Below, piece after piece: positions 36,496-48,800 of a stretch of 64,000 nucleotides of DNA. Numbering within the stretch: position 1 is the stretch's first letter; each line of letters starts with the position of its first letter. The position numbers were made by a program, and so were the translations under genes. The DNA is taken from NCBI GenBank assembly GCA_963969345.1, contig OZ017766.1, positions 7,254,001-7,318,000 of the forward strand, written 5' to 3'. Source of the DNA: Turbatrix aceti. Its lineage: Eukaryota > Nematoda > Chromadorea > Rhabditida > Panagrolaimidae. The notes beneath the pieces were generated by a model, which saw only the letters and a program-made list of their open reading frames with translations, did no database searches and was not told the DNA's origin.

Positions 36496-39400
36496 TTAAT
36501 TAAAGAGCTTCATTGATGGAGATCGACGCCGGAATTCGAGCATGAATGCCATACAGGTTACGATGATTGAAATTGTCTGTAAAGAACAAAATTACGGTTT
36601 ATAAAACGTTTTTTTCCCAAAAAAAAATAAAAAATTTGATTATTAAAAAATTAACTTAATTAGTGTAATTAAATAAAAATTATCCATTGCACTTCCAAAA
36701 CGTTTCAAAAAATGGTTCCGCAAATTATAATTAACAAAAAATTGCAAAGAAGTGAAATCCTTTGTTTTTGTTAATTGGCATAAATTTTCTCTCGCCCTCC
36801 TCATCCGGCACTGTTCCCGGAAGTCCAATAATCATTACCGTAAGAATGAGTGGCTTCGATACTACCGCAAAGCCCCAAACAGAGACTCCGAGGTCCGGCT
36901 GGTTGAGGTGTGTTGCGAGCGAGGAAGCCACGTGATAAACATCTTTGTCGAAGCGTCGCCAAATTCGGATATTTCCATACAGGTGGTGTTTTGATTTATC
37001 CAGCTGAAAAGACTTTGTTGTTTTATTTTCTTGTCCTTTTCTGTCTTTTTGCCTCCCCCGAGAACAAATATTATAGCAAAAATAGATGTAGACACAGACG
37101 GAAAACTGTATTCAGAACGTGTGAACGAACTACACGTGTTTTTTTTATAAAAAAATACAAACAATTCCCACGACTGAATAGTTACAAAAATAGGTCTGTT
37201 TTGATCGTATTTTGCCATCGAGGGATTTTGAAAAAATGTGTTAGAATTCATTTGGAAAATTAAATTTACGGGAAAATGCGTTTTTGCTAATTTGGACGAT
37301 TTTTGGTACTTTGTAGCTAGAAAAATGCGGAATTCCGAAATCCTGGGTACGTTTTGATCGACGTAATTTTTTTGATGGCGATTTTGGGAAAAATATAAAA
37401 ATATAGGGTTTTAACCTTAAAAAATGCCAAAAATATGTTTTCATTGATACACTTTTTTAAATACAAAAATTCAATTTTCGGCATTTTTTAGGGTGGTAGC
37501 CCTAAATTTTTATATTTTTTTCGGCACGTCTGTTAAAAATTAAATAAGTCGATCAGTGTCGCAAGTCGATCAAATGCGATATTTTTTAGCTGCAAAGTGC
37601 CAAAAATCGTCAAAAAACATTTTTTTCTGGAAAAAATTCCTAAAAGTACGCTGAAAGTGTTTTTGGAAATTCTTAAACAACTTTGGCACGTTGCAACCAA
37701 AAAAATCCGGTCAGGACAAGAAAATCCGCATGTTGCGAGCAATGTGCTGAATTTTCATGAACTATGAATTACGGATTTAGAGATCATAAATTCAGAGAGC
37801 ACCCAATTGTTGTTTGTTTTTTTTTGTGCAATAAAACAACAATGTTCTCTCCACGCTCGCCTGCACTTTTGCCAGACATAATATTAGAAACCCTTGTTAC
37901 ACGTTTGACCAATTTTCTGCAAATTTGCAACAAAGGTTTTTTTGGTCCGTCTGGTCGGGGCAGGTGGGTGACGTGTCCTCCAGCGACAACGACTAACTCA
38001 CCGCGTTGTGGAGAAGTGCGGGAATGGCGGTGAGGGAAATTAGCTGCAGTACACAAAACAACACGGACGGCACTGCAGCGACGACATTGATAAAAGGCAG
38101 GTTTCGGGCTGTCATTAAATTGAGCACTGAAAATACGGTAACGGGGATCGTACTCCCGATCATGCAGAAAGCATAAATCTCGCAGGAAGCATCCAATGCA
38201 CGAATCGCTTCGCTCAACTTTGCGTGATCGTGGATGAGTTGGACGAGATTGGCGAGAAGGTGTTCGTCGCTGTCGATACTTGCGAGACGATTATTGAAAA
38301 ATTCAACCTCCAAAACAGCACCGTAGACAAACAACAAATAAAGAAAGAGAACAATGCAGAAAGTGAGTATCGTGTAGAGCATCATCGCGAACGAGAGCAC
38401 CAGCGGGTACTTTTCCTGTTTCGCGGCTTCCATAAACTGACGATCGATAATCTGAAGATCCGAGCCAAGAACTAAAATTGCGTGCTTAAAAATCAGCAGA
38501 ATGACGATGAAGAACATGATCACGTAGAAGAAGCGGATGATGCGCCGGAGCTGGGGTTGCCCCGCGATGCATCCTGCTGAGTTTTGAGCTCGATGGAGGA
38601 GTCGGACAAATTTTTTGAAAGCCTGGGATCGTTGCCAGTAGTAGATGAAGCCCTGAAAAATCAGAATGTTCGTGTTCGTTTGCGAACAGATTTTTTCAAA
38701 TTTGTTTTTTTGCGTTTGTTTGCAAACAAAACAAAATTTTTTTAATCGCTAAAACAGAAACAAAATTGATAAAATTATTTGTATTTTGATAAAAAATAAT
38801 AAAAACTTCGATAAGAAAACATTTTTGCTTAAAAAATAATTTTTTCGCTGTTCGTCTACAAACGCATTCAAAAATGTTCGCGTTTGTTTGATTTCGCAAA
38901 AAAAAATTTGTTTATGTTTGTTCGCGAACAGATTTTTCTTTATAACTTTTTTTATTTTGTTTGAAAACAATCAAATTTTTTCAAATTGCTAAAAAACACA
39001 AAATTTTTGGTAAAATGATCGTAACGATGTCAAAACATTTATTATTTGATAAAAATGATACACAATACTCAAAAAAAACTTTTTTTTAAATTTACTTTAT
39101 TCTTTTTTTTACCAAATATTAAAAATAATTTGTTCGAACACAATCAAAAATGTTTTTGTTTGTTTGATTTTTCAAACAAAATTTAAAAAAGTTTCGTGTT
39201 TGTTTGCGAACAAAAAAACTATTGTAGTTCATCCTAGATCAGAATGCAACCTAATTCAAAAAAAAACTGACCAGATTAGCACAAGTTTGCAAGTTGAACA
39301 CGACGTAGACCATTGAATTTATCAGTGCCTTGTTGTCGATAGAGTAAGATGCAATCTTGAGGATCATTTTAATATTGAAAAAACATCCTGCAGATTTTAA

Positions 39401-39708
39401 CAAACCTAACTAACGTAAACCCCCTCAGAATGAAACTCACGAATCAAAACAACAGAAGTGACAACGATCATGTTGATGATAAAGGTTTTCCTGGGTGTGC
39501 CAGGAAAAAATCGACACCTCAGACATGCGAGCATTTTTCGTACCCGCTCTAATTCGTGAACCAGCGGAATATGAGCTTGCGAATCTTTTCTCGTCGTTTT
39601 TCCATGCGAACGTTCTTCTGTTTCTGTGATTTCGTCGATGGCATCGGCATCAGTTTCTCCTGATATCAGGTGTTCTCCGACGATTTCTACACCTCCTCCA
39701 GGTTCCAT
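36496..39708 (-). CDS. Gustatory-receptor-like 7TM protein 1
   Basis: Five exons (39441-39708, 39272-39387, 38002-38652, 36839-37003, 36496-36576) splice in frame to 426 aa. Seven or so hydrophobic helices are visible, with a long acidic N-terminus before TM1. The PDLGVSVWGFAVVSKPLILT block, then TISIIVTCMAFMLEF, is the TM6-TM7 end typical of the arthropod-type gustatory receptor family. The usual TYhhhhhQ motif in TM7 is changed here to TCMAFMLE. Such receptors are ligand-gated cation channels in insects; in nematodes the LITE-1/GUR-3 relatives sense light or peroxide. The ATG follows an acceptor-like CTTGCAG by 2 nt. Neighbouring paralogues share the exon of 116 nt and the penultimate exon of 165 nt. 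Confidence 0.8.
37248..37640. repeat. Foldback element 2 in receptor 1 intron
   Basis: Diverged inverted arms around 'gggttttaaccttaaaaaatgcc' and its complement 'ggcattttttagggtggtagccc', within the intron 37004-38001. Confidence 0.7.
38653..39271 (-). repeat. Intron with GTTCG-palindrome repeats (receptor 1)
   Basis: The 619-bp intron 2 is mostly the AT-rich repeat family, with perfect GTTCGCGAAC at 38920-38929 and relaxed forms near 38668 and 39205. Confidence 0.65.
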
Positions 39709-39952
39709 GCCTGCAAGGTGAGCTAAAAAAATTGGAAAAAGGTTTTTGACAACCAAAAAAAGTATGACAACCGATGCTACGGTCTTCTGTAGTTCCGACA
39801 ATCTTCATGATTTGATGATTTTTTTGGTACACAATGTTGAGGAAAACATACATAGTTGAACAGGGGAGTGGCATCTTCTGAATATTAAATAAATTTTCCT
39901 TTGAACATCGGATAAAAGAATTCCAAAAACAGGCAAAAAGCGATAGTATACA

Positions 39953-40865
39953 ATGGCTCAAAAAGCGTGGATTGCAACTTTTTTGATTTTCTGCAGCTGC
40001 GTTCTGCAATTCGGCGATTGTTCTCCAAATGTGTTCATTACAGGTGGGTTTTGTTTTCGTTTGAAAACATTCTATAATGAATTAAATTGTAGTGAATACA
40101 AGATCCTGCGATGGCATATTTGTCTCTCCGACGTACATACTAACAAGTGCAAACTGTTTCGTAGAAGATGCATCAGCGTGCAAGCAAGGTAAAAAATTAT
40201 CCATTAAATCTCAGGGCATTACTATGCAGGGCGGAAGCAATTGTGTTGATATTGGAATTTCTCCATGTCCAAATCCATCCTTTAAAATTAACGGTACTAA
40301 AGTTATTATTCCTCAAAAATATTTCATAAATGGTTGTGGCTTGGATTCGGATGTTGCAGCGGTAATGATAAATCCGCTTTTTGAAGCAGAACAATATGTC
40401 ACGTATCCCATAAATTTGCTTCCTATCATACCCGATACCCTGACAAGCTATGTTTATCGGCCGGACTGTGAGTTGAATTTTAAATTAGTATCTGATGTGA
40501 AAAATATTGAGACATTTTTTTCGTGTTCAGCGAAGAGCACGTTGAGACTCTTCAAAAGCATCCGCAACAAAATTAGTAAGTGCGACGCAAAAGCACCCGA
40601 CGGTACAATTTGTGCTTCCGTAAAAGACGCAAAAAAATGCTTTGACATCTCGGGAGCAGCGCTTATGGATGGCATGATGGTTTACGGCATTACCAGTAAA
40701 CAAATCAACTGCGATGCAGATTTAGTTACTTCTAATCATTTTGAGGTTCTTGCAACGAACTTGGCAAATCAGCCGGATATCTATTGCACCGTCCATGAAT
40801 GTGCCAAAACTGAGCCGCGTGCTGTTTTCGAATATGAAATTATTACGAATAATGAATTTATTTAA
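39953..40865 (+). CDS. Secreted S1-type pseudoprotease
   Basis: Exons 39953-40043 and 40093-40865 join in frame to 287 aa. Residues 1-about 24 form a signal peptide (MAQKAWIATFLIFC...). The fold signature of chymotrypsin-like proteins is visible: FVSPTYILTSANCF (family: LTAAHCF), SDVAAVMI (family: NDIALL) and CFDISGAALM (family: GDSGGPL). The catalytic His is Asn51, while Asp117 and Ser217 remain, and the GDSGGP loop is altered. It should therefore be inactive as a protease. Nematodes have families of such trypsin-like secreted proteins, some probably immune-related. It lies between receptor genes on the opposite strand. Poly(A) signal at 40909-40914. Confidence 0.75.
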
Positions 40866-41087
40866 TTCAATGTATATTAAATTGCATTTGTAAAGCATTG
40901 ATTTTGTCAATAAAAAGCAACCGGATCTTTTTGAGGCGGAACGTATCATTTTTTTTGTTTTTGAGTAATAAAAAAAACTAAAGAAACGCGCAACTTTGGT
41001 GCCCCCTAGTGCGCTCCCATCTAACACAATTTTCGATTTTCCAGTGCACTCCAGAAAAATCTTTCATTACCTCGACCCAAGAGACGA

Positions 41088-43468
41088 CTAAAAGCTGTTG
41101 ACCAGCGTGCCATTCCCGAAGGACGACTGCCACGGAGGCGAGAGTTGAAGGAGCAGTGTGAGGTACGTCGCGGTTAGTGAAATGGTCTAAATTTGGCATT
41201 TGTTAATTCATTGAATTCTGTTTGTTTAGTTTCGTCAACCACCTACCGTCAAAATGAGAGGCTTGGTTACGATTGCAAAACCCCAAACAGATATTCCGAG
41301 ATTGCCCTGACGAACGTGTGCGACAAAAGCCTGGATAATGCTGTAGATGCGCTCGTTGTAGGGATACCAGAGACGGGTGTTGTTCAGCAGAATGCTCTCT
41401 ACTTTACAGATCGTGTTATGCAGCTTGGCGGGCACAGCCGTTAATCCTATGAGTTCAATATGAGAAAAAAAGATTCCCGGTAGAGCAAGGAAAAAATTCA
41501 TCCATCCAGCGTAGAAACCGGAAATTAGAGACAAAATGGAAAATACGGTTGTTGGAATGTTTGTACCTATCTGAAAAATGTTACCTTTATATGGACTTTT
41601 TATTCCGATGCAAAAGATAACGTTTTGAAATTTTATCAATTTGAGACACGGTGCGAAAAAGAATTTTCCAGCAAAGTTGCGCGCGCGTAATTCGCATTTT
41701 TGCTGTTTTTGGCACGTAATTACTCAAAAACTAAGAGAATTATCCCAGTCAAAAAAACCTACATTCGACTCAGTTTTCGATAGAGAATCCGTAGATAATA
41801 AAAACATGATAGGTCGCACATCGAAAAATGCCGGAATTTTAAAAAGTTGTTTTTTAAAAAAATTTATGTTTTTGAATTTTTTTTTTATCATTTTTGGCAC
41901 CTCTGTAATTTTTCCAGATCTTTGGTTCAGTAAATTCTGTTTGGTATTGAGTTGGCGGATTTTTGCAAAAATTTCATAATGCTATCTTGTTGTATCAGAA
42001 TGCGAAGCCCCGCCCCCAAAAAATTACCATAACAAAGGTATAAACCTCAAAAGCCGCATCAACATCCTGTACCATTCGTGCGAGATCAATATGCTTCATG
42101 AGATGCTCAACAAGCTGTTCCGCGACGAATTCTTGCTTCTCGCCACGCGCTCCAACTTGGGCCAGTTCAGAGTTGAACTGCTGAAGTTCGAAGAGTACAA
42201 CACGGTTAACAACAACAAATAAGGTCAGCACAACGCCCCAGACAAACAATCCATGCATCGTGATAACAAGTGAAAGAAGCTTGAATTTAGGATTAAAAAA
42301 TATGTTGTAATTATCCAAGTCGAGAACTCCGCTGACGCCGATGTCGAGGTGGTGACAGACGACGAGGCCGACAATGAGCGCGCCTGCGAAGATGAACATG
42401 ACGATCCACAGGGTCATGCAGTGAAGAATTGTTCCACGAATCTTACGATAGTTTTTGGAATGATTTGGGTAGTGTACGGTAGCCAGGATACGACGAACAG
42501 AGCCTTTGTACTGCCAATAAACGAAAAAAACCATAGAACACGTGAATTGAAGCATCCAGGAAAGCAGGACAATATCAACGACGTTGGACGGAGCGTCCAG
42601 GTGGGTAATTAGGTGGTAGGACATGAAGGCAGTCTGGTAGAACCCTGCTCAAACGAGAATCACCTTTTATCGATATTCATTATTTACAAGAAATTTTTTA
42701 AGAGATTTGCAAAAAATTAGGTAAATATAGCTGCCTTAGGCATAATTTGGCAGAATTACGGAAAATTGTGTTAGTGTCATTTTTTGACGTTTTTGGAACG
42801 TTGTTAGCAAAAAAACTGCGGCATTTCTAAAACAGAAGTTCATATTGATCGACGGGATTTTTTATGGAAAATTCAAAAAATATGTAAAAATTTAGGTTTA
42901 TCACATTGAAAAATGCCTAAACAAATTTTGTCATTGTAAATATTTTTTGAATGCGATTTTCGGAATTTTTATAGGAGATTATTATAATTTTCAATATTTT
43001 TTTCAAATTCGCCTGAAAAATTACGCCGATAAATTTTTAAGGTTATCATCTCAAAAAATGCCAAAAAAAACTCATTTAATAAAGTGTCATAACGGCAACA
43101 TTTGTTTCGGAATTTTTCAACATAGTAACCTTATATTTTTAAATTTTTCTCTGATTCTCCATAAAAAACCACGTCGATCAAAAAATTGTTTTTTGATTTG
43201 TGAAATCAACAGTTGGAAAAAAATTTCAAAAAAGTTGTCAAATTTTCAAAAACCAACCTCCCAGACAGAAAATCAAGGCGATAGCAAAACGGACGTAATA
43301 CATGATAGGTTCATTCCGGTGCCTTCCGAAATAAAGCCCGGTGGCCTCCATAAGGCCCATGAGAGATTTAAACTTGAACTGGACGGCATCCTGCTTCTCG
43401 GTGTCTGTCTCGTCAGGTCGAGAAAAACCAAGGAGAAGAAAGTTGGTTGTCTGGAGACCCTCGTGCAT
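41088..43468 (-). CDS. Gustatory-receptor-like 7TM protein 2
   Basis: Four exons (43258-43468, 42028-42644, 41247-41570, 41088-41186) join in frame to 416 aa. Landmarks: FCLGGFYQTAF in TM1-TM2, a long intracellular acidic loop (EKQEFVAEQLVEHLMKHIDL), NLGISVWGFAIVTKPLILT before TM7, and TISLTATYLTLLLQL in TM7, which fits the gustatory-receptor motif TYhhhhhQ. The upstream limit of exon 1 is uncertain; I use the first in-frame ATG at 43468. The gene lacks introns present in paralogue 3 and has one at a shifted place after VYTFVM. Tandem with paralogue 3, only 175 bp away, so co-expression is possible. Confidence 0.8.
42733..43220. repeat. Foldback element 3 in receptor 2 intron 1
   Basis: Left arm from 'ggcagaattacgg' to 'atcacattgaaaaatgcc'; right arm with 'tttttcaacatagtaacc' and 'ccacgtcgatcaaaaaatt'. 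More diverged than elements 1 and 5. Confidence 0.65.
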
Positions 43469-43643
43469 GACTTCCGTCGAAAAGAGACGGTTACTGCTTG
43501 TTGACGCAATTATAAAAATTATTCTCGACCCCGGTCGGCACCAAAGAAACAATTAAAGACACACAACCGAAACGACGGCGAAGCGAACTGGTTGGAAGGC
43601 TAAGAAAATAAAATAAAATAAAAACAGGGGTAGGCGGACCGCT

Positions 43644-45841
43644 TCAAAACTCAAAAGACGTGCTGTTTGTCAGAGTGGAATTTTCAGGAGGTTGTTGTTG
43701 GTATACAATCATCAGGTAAGTCATCATGATTGAAATTGTCTGAAAACGAACAGCGAATGGCACTTTTTACGTCTGAATGACTGAACATGTTGCATATTTT
43801 GAACCAACCGTCATAATTGTGGGCTTCGAAAGCGTCGCAAAGCCCCAAAGCGTGAGTCCGAGGTGCCGGTGACGGATGTGGAAGATGAAGAGTTGCACGA
43901 TGATTGTGACCTTCTCGTTGTAGGGATACCACGGTCGATTGCCTCCGAGGATGAGCTTGTCCATGTTGGAAAGCTGAAATCCAAACATTGTGAATCCATA
44001 AATGGTCAAAATTGGGACGGGCGAACGTTTGTTTGTTTTTTATATTTTTTTGTTTGTTCACAAACATTTTTTTTCTTAAATTTTTGTGTCTGTGCACGTT
44101 TGTAAACAACTCAAAAAAATTATGAACTAACAAAAATTTGGTAAAATTAGAAAAACGATGCCAGAATCGTATTTTTTACCAAAACGAACAAAATTTTGTA
44201 GAAATGTTCGTATTTGTTTGATTTTTCGAACAAAATTGCAAAAATGTAGTTTGCGAAAAAAACATCTGTTCATTCATTTTTGGATCAGATAAACACACAA
44301 TTTTGTGGAGCTTTGCAGGATACACGGTGAGACACAAAAGTTGCATGATGCAAAACGCGACGGAAGGCAGCGTGCGGTGGTACATGTGTGAATTCAAAAT
44401 TGTGTTCATCACGCTCACGATTGTCAGGGGAATGTTAATGGCAATCAGCACAAATGCGTAGACCTAAAATTTGTTTGACGAAACATTTGTTTTACACTGT
44501 CCTAATTTTTTTCAAATTTGTCAAACCTGAAAAAATGCATCGACCTTATCAACGATAGAAGCCAGTCTAATATGCCCAATGTACAATTCCAACAACTGAT
44601 CTTCAAGTTCTTCAGGCGAACAATCAGAAGAAGTCGCTTCCCGGAGTCTTTCGCAGAAAAAAACTGCTTCGTAATAAAGCGTGGTGCTGACGATGACAAA
44701 AAATGTGATGACAACTTGGTAAATTATGACAGCATAGTTGATAAATAGAAGATCGATTGGCATCCAGCCAAACACGGAAATCATGCCGATGATCTCGAAA
44801 GACTCGAACAACCGATCCGAGAACAAATTTGACAGGAAGAAAGAAAAAACATAGGCGGCAAAAAGAAATGAGACAAAAAGGGTTATGTTGATGAATTTTC
44901 TAATTTCGGCGTATTTTTTGGTTTTGTTCGGCCAGTGAAGGAGTTCGAAAAGTTTGGTGATGTTTCCGTTTACCTGCCAGTAGATTAGAAAAATCTAAAT
45001 GTTTTTGAATAAAAAAATTGCTTTGCTGAAACCTACGATGCTGAGAAGCGACTGCCAGTGCCATCCAAGGACAAGCATTTGTTTGTACAACAAAGTGTCG
45101 TCTCGGAGATTTGAAAGAAAGTTCCAGGTTTGGATTCCGAAGAAAACAACATCTGAAAACATTGCACTTTGACTTTGCCTGAATGTACAGAAAATGAACG
45201 CGCCAGGAGACATTTTGAAAATTTTTTATGCAATTTTGTCAAAAGTGTTTACAGTAAAATGTACTGTGCCGAAAATCGCATTTAAAAGTGGCCACAATGA
45301 CAAAATTTGTCTTTGGCATTTTTCAAGGTGATACCCCTAAATTTTTATTTTTTTTGGATTGTCTATCAAAAATCGCGTCGATCAAAATGTACTTGAATTT
45401 TGTAAATGCCGTTGTTTTTTTACGTATACAACATGTCAAAAATGGTCAAAATGACAAAAACGCGATTTCTGGAATCATGAAAAAATTCTAAAATTAACAA
45501 TGCCAAATTTCGTATCAAATGGTGTACTTACAAAATACGACAATAGCAATACAGAATCCCTGATGAATCCATTGCTTCCACTGAGCCTTTCGTTTTTCCG
45601 TTCTACTCATAGGAATTTCAGGCTCCAACGGGAGCTCCCAGTAAAGCCCCGTAGTCTTGAGCAGAAATTTTACCCTGCCAAACTTTCCATTGATAGCCTC
45701 CTGTCGCTCGTTTTCGGTTTCGGTATCCGAAGCCCATCCCCAGCTCGTAAAACTCCGGCGAAGTTGTTGGATTACACATCGCTTGTCTGCGGCACACGCA
45801 TTACGGTACTTAGAGCCTTGTGTAATTGCTTTGAACGCCAT
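43644..45841 (-). CDS. Gustatory-receptor-like 7TM protein 3
   Basis: Six exons (45532-45841, 45037-45152, 44527-44994, 44299-44463, 43809-43973, 43644-43739) join in frame to 439 aa. HLGLTLWGFATLSKPTIMT precedes TISIMMTYLMIVYQQ, a clear TYhhhhhQ gustatory-receptor TM7. It has the most introns of the three and may show the ancestral structure. An acceptor TTTTAG lies 18 nt before the ATG. Intron 1 contains half of a foldback element and intron 4 contains GTTCG-type repeats. Role: probable chemosensory or light/redox-sensing channel; ligand unknown. Confidence 0.82.
45255..45480. repeat. Foldback half-element 4 in receptor 3 intron 1
   Basis: Only the right half is present: 'ggcatttttcaaggtgata' through 'aaatcgcgtcgatcaaaat' to 'aaaaacgcgattt'. 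Confidence 0.7.
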
Positions 45842-48800
45842 GACCGCGGGAAATGGTCCTAAAACGATTTCTATGATAGTTAAAGATAAAAATGTTGGTT
45901 CAGGAAGATCAAAATCCAATTTCACAGGAGAACGGTGGAAAAAGAGAACACAATTTGGAGGTTCGTTGGGACAAATGAAGTCAAAAACCGAAGAATGATG
46001 AACGACGGATCCGCTTTCTTTCTTTTTTGGTATTCTGGGAAGACAATTGTGCATTTGCATTTAATAAATACGAAAACGCCGACTCCGACGCCGACGCTGA
46101 CGCCGAATCCATCCTCTTTGACTCTGTCTGCCTCGAGACATCCACATGATATCAAGTAACCAATTGAGATGGCCGAAAGAAAAAAAAACAATTGAAGAAA
46201 GTGCCATCCGGGTTATCTTCCCTCCTGATGCATTTTTTTCATTTCAAGTGAAATCCGGCAATTTGACCTTTTCTCAGACTGTTTGAAACGTTTTTGAGGG
46301 AAGGAAACCTGATCAAATAATTGGAATTTAGAACATGAGAAAATTTTTGGAAAACAAATAAAACAAAATACAAAATACAAAGTATAATACAAAAACAATA
46401 TATAACTTGATCTTTATTGAAACTTCCGGATGAAAATTATTTTTTATAAAGTCAACAGATCAAATCACATTGCATGTCACGTGCTTTTTCATTTTTCTGT
46501 CATGTTTGTGCTGATAAAAAATCATATGTACATACTCCAAAAGCATTCAGCGAAGAAAAACTTCAAGATGGGGTGACCAGAGTCGAAAATCACGTCAACA
46601 ACATATTTAGATTCTTACATATATTTCCGCTACAAAAACATAATTAGTACTTTGAGAAAGCTGCGTTTAATTCAATGTCCCAAAGGCGTTTGTTGAAATA
46701 ATGTTTATCTAATTACCATCTCTGACTAACACGCCGTGCTAAATATAAAAATATAAAAATCACCCCCAAACACAAAAAATATATTTTAGTACGTCCCCAT
46801 GTGTTCATTTGATTACATTTATTATACCCGGGTCATGTGTACATTTTAGATGACGTGTATTACGATATATAACCACGTCCTGTTTCGTATCTTTTAAATT
46901 GTTATTACAGACATAAAACAATTTTGTACTTGACGTTTGATACATTTAGTACCAATTCATTTTTTTATGACAAATGTCGAGTGTCGTCGTCATGCGTAAC
47001 TTTGTCAAATCTGTTCGTGATTTATGTCCAACACAAAACTCACAAATTGCCGTCAATTATGGGAAATATCCGATTGTGATGCACTTTGGCTGGTCGAACT
47101 AACAAGGCTGATTAATCCCTAGCTCACTCATCTATGAGCTCATCTCCCCTCGTTTAGCCTGCAAATACATTTATCGAAATGCGAGTGTTACCCGGTGTTT
47201 TGATGAATCACGCTCACATTTTTGAGCACATTTGAAATAATGTGTTTTTTTTAGTTTTTAGATATTATTTAGTTTTATTATACTTAATGCTTTTAAAATT
47301 GACTCATATCGTTCTTAAGTGTTTTTAAGTATCTAATCACGATTTTAAAGTATTAAACCCATTATATAAAAATTTTAAATGATGGTAATATCAAAGCAAT
47401 ATTTATATCTAAATTTTTAACATAATGTGTTTAAAATATGACTCAAATACTTAAAAACGCTTTTAAGCGTTGTAAGTATGTATTTTATGTGTTTTTAATT
47501 TGTTCATACAAATGCGATATTATGTATGTATCTTTATATCTTTTTTTAAGCTTAAACAACAAAAAACAAAACGCTTTGTATTATTTTTTCTTTCTCTGCA
47601 ACGAAAAAAAGTATCAAGGTACTAATGATGATGCTATTTGTGGATTTTTGTGTACACCGGATATGCAACCATAAGAGAGTCATTTTTGACTTCTGCGCAG
47701 CGGCGCTGACGTAGACGAATACTAAAACGCAGAACGACGCGTTTCTCGATTTGTGTCGTGTCGTTTAATTATCGTCTATTTACGTTTCTTTTTTTTTGTT
47801 TCACTCCAAATACAACTACCGTTGTGCTTGTTACCGCAAATAACATAAAAGCTCTGGAGTAAGTGGTTGGTTGTGAGTCAGAGTGCATTCCGCGGAATTT
47901 CGCATACAATGATGACAGATATAAAAATTTTTAATGCCGTTCGGCTGACACACTCGTGGAACAAACATAAACGCGCTCATGTCAGTCAGAGTTCTGTTAT
48001 TTTAATCTGTAAGCTTAGCTGATGATAATGATAATAATGATCATGATGATGATAATAATGATGACGGGAAAATTACCACCAATTAATTGCACATGTGTTT
48101 ACAAATACTATATACAAATGTAAAGATTACCGGTGATTTGTTTGTGATTTCTAATAATGGGTGGTAGTGAAAATTACAGAACACCCCTAGACTACAGTAT
48201 GCTTTATGCTTACCTTGAATTCATTGCTCACCGGTTCGGTCGTTCGGTCATATTGCGTTTGTAGATAATTCTAAAGTACACCTAATTTCTCAAAACTTAA
48301 TTAGTGACTGTGTTCGTAATACAAATCATTGGTTATATGTGTTTACCTTTTTTGGACGGACGGGGAAATGGTTTCTCCGATTTGATTACCCCATAGTACC
48401 GGGAACAAATTTTACGATTTTACGGGCCGATGGTGGCGTTTTCTATTTTAAACGTGACGAACTCTCACCTTTGTCACCTGCGTAAGCAAATCTTTATGTG
48501 TTGATTAACCGACGTTGATTAAAAACAAAATAGCTTATATTACATGAATGAGGTATGTATGTAAAAGGAATGAATCCTGTTTACGGTGCTTTAAGGAAGA
48601 CGTAGTAAACTCTGACACTCAAATGCATACATACATACATACATATGCAATCGTCATTATGTACATTAACAAAATGGACGGCTTATGTATTATACGTGAT
48701 TACGGTGATGGTTGGTTTTGATGGATGCCGATAAGTTTGGGCATCTTGCATTACGGGAGGATATGAGATGAAAAAAAAACATTAACGGATTGCCTGTTGG

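Noticed and set aside
41641..41960. Additional foldback element in receptor 2 intron 2
   Set aside because: Some shared words (gcatttttgctgtttttggcacg) but no clear inverted arms; too diverged to call.
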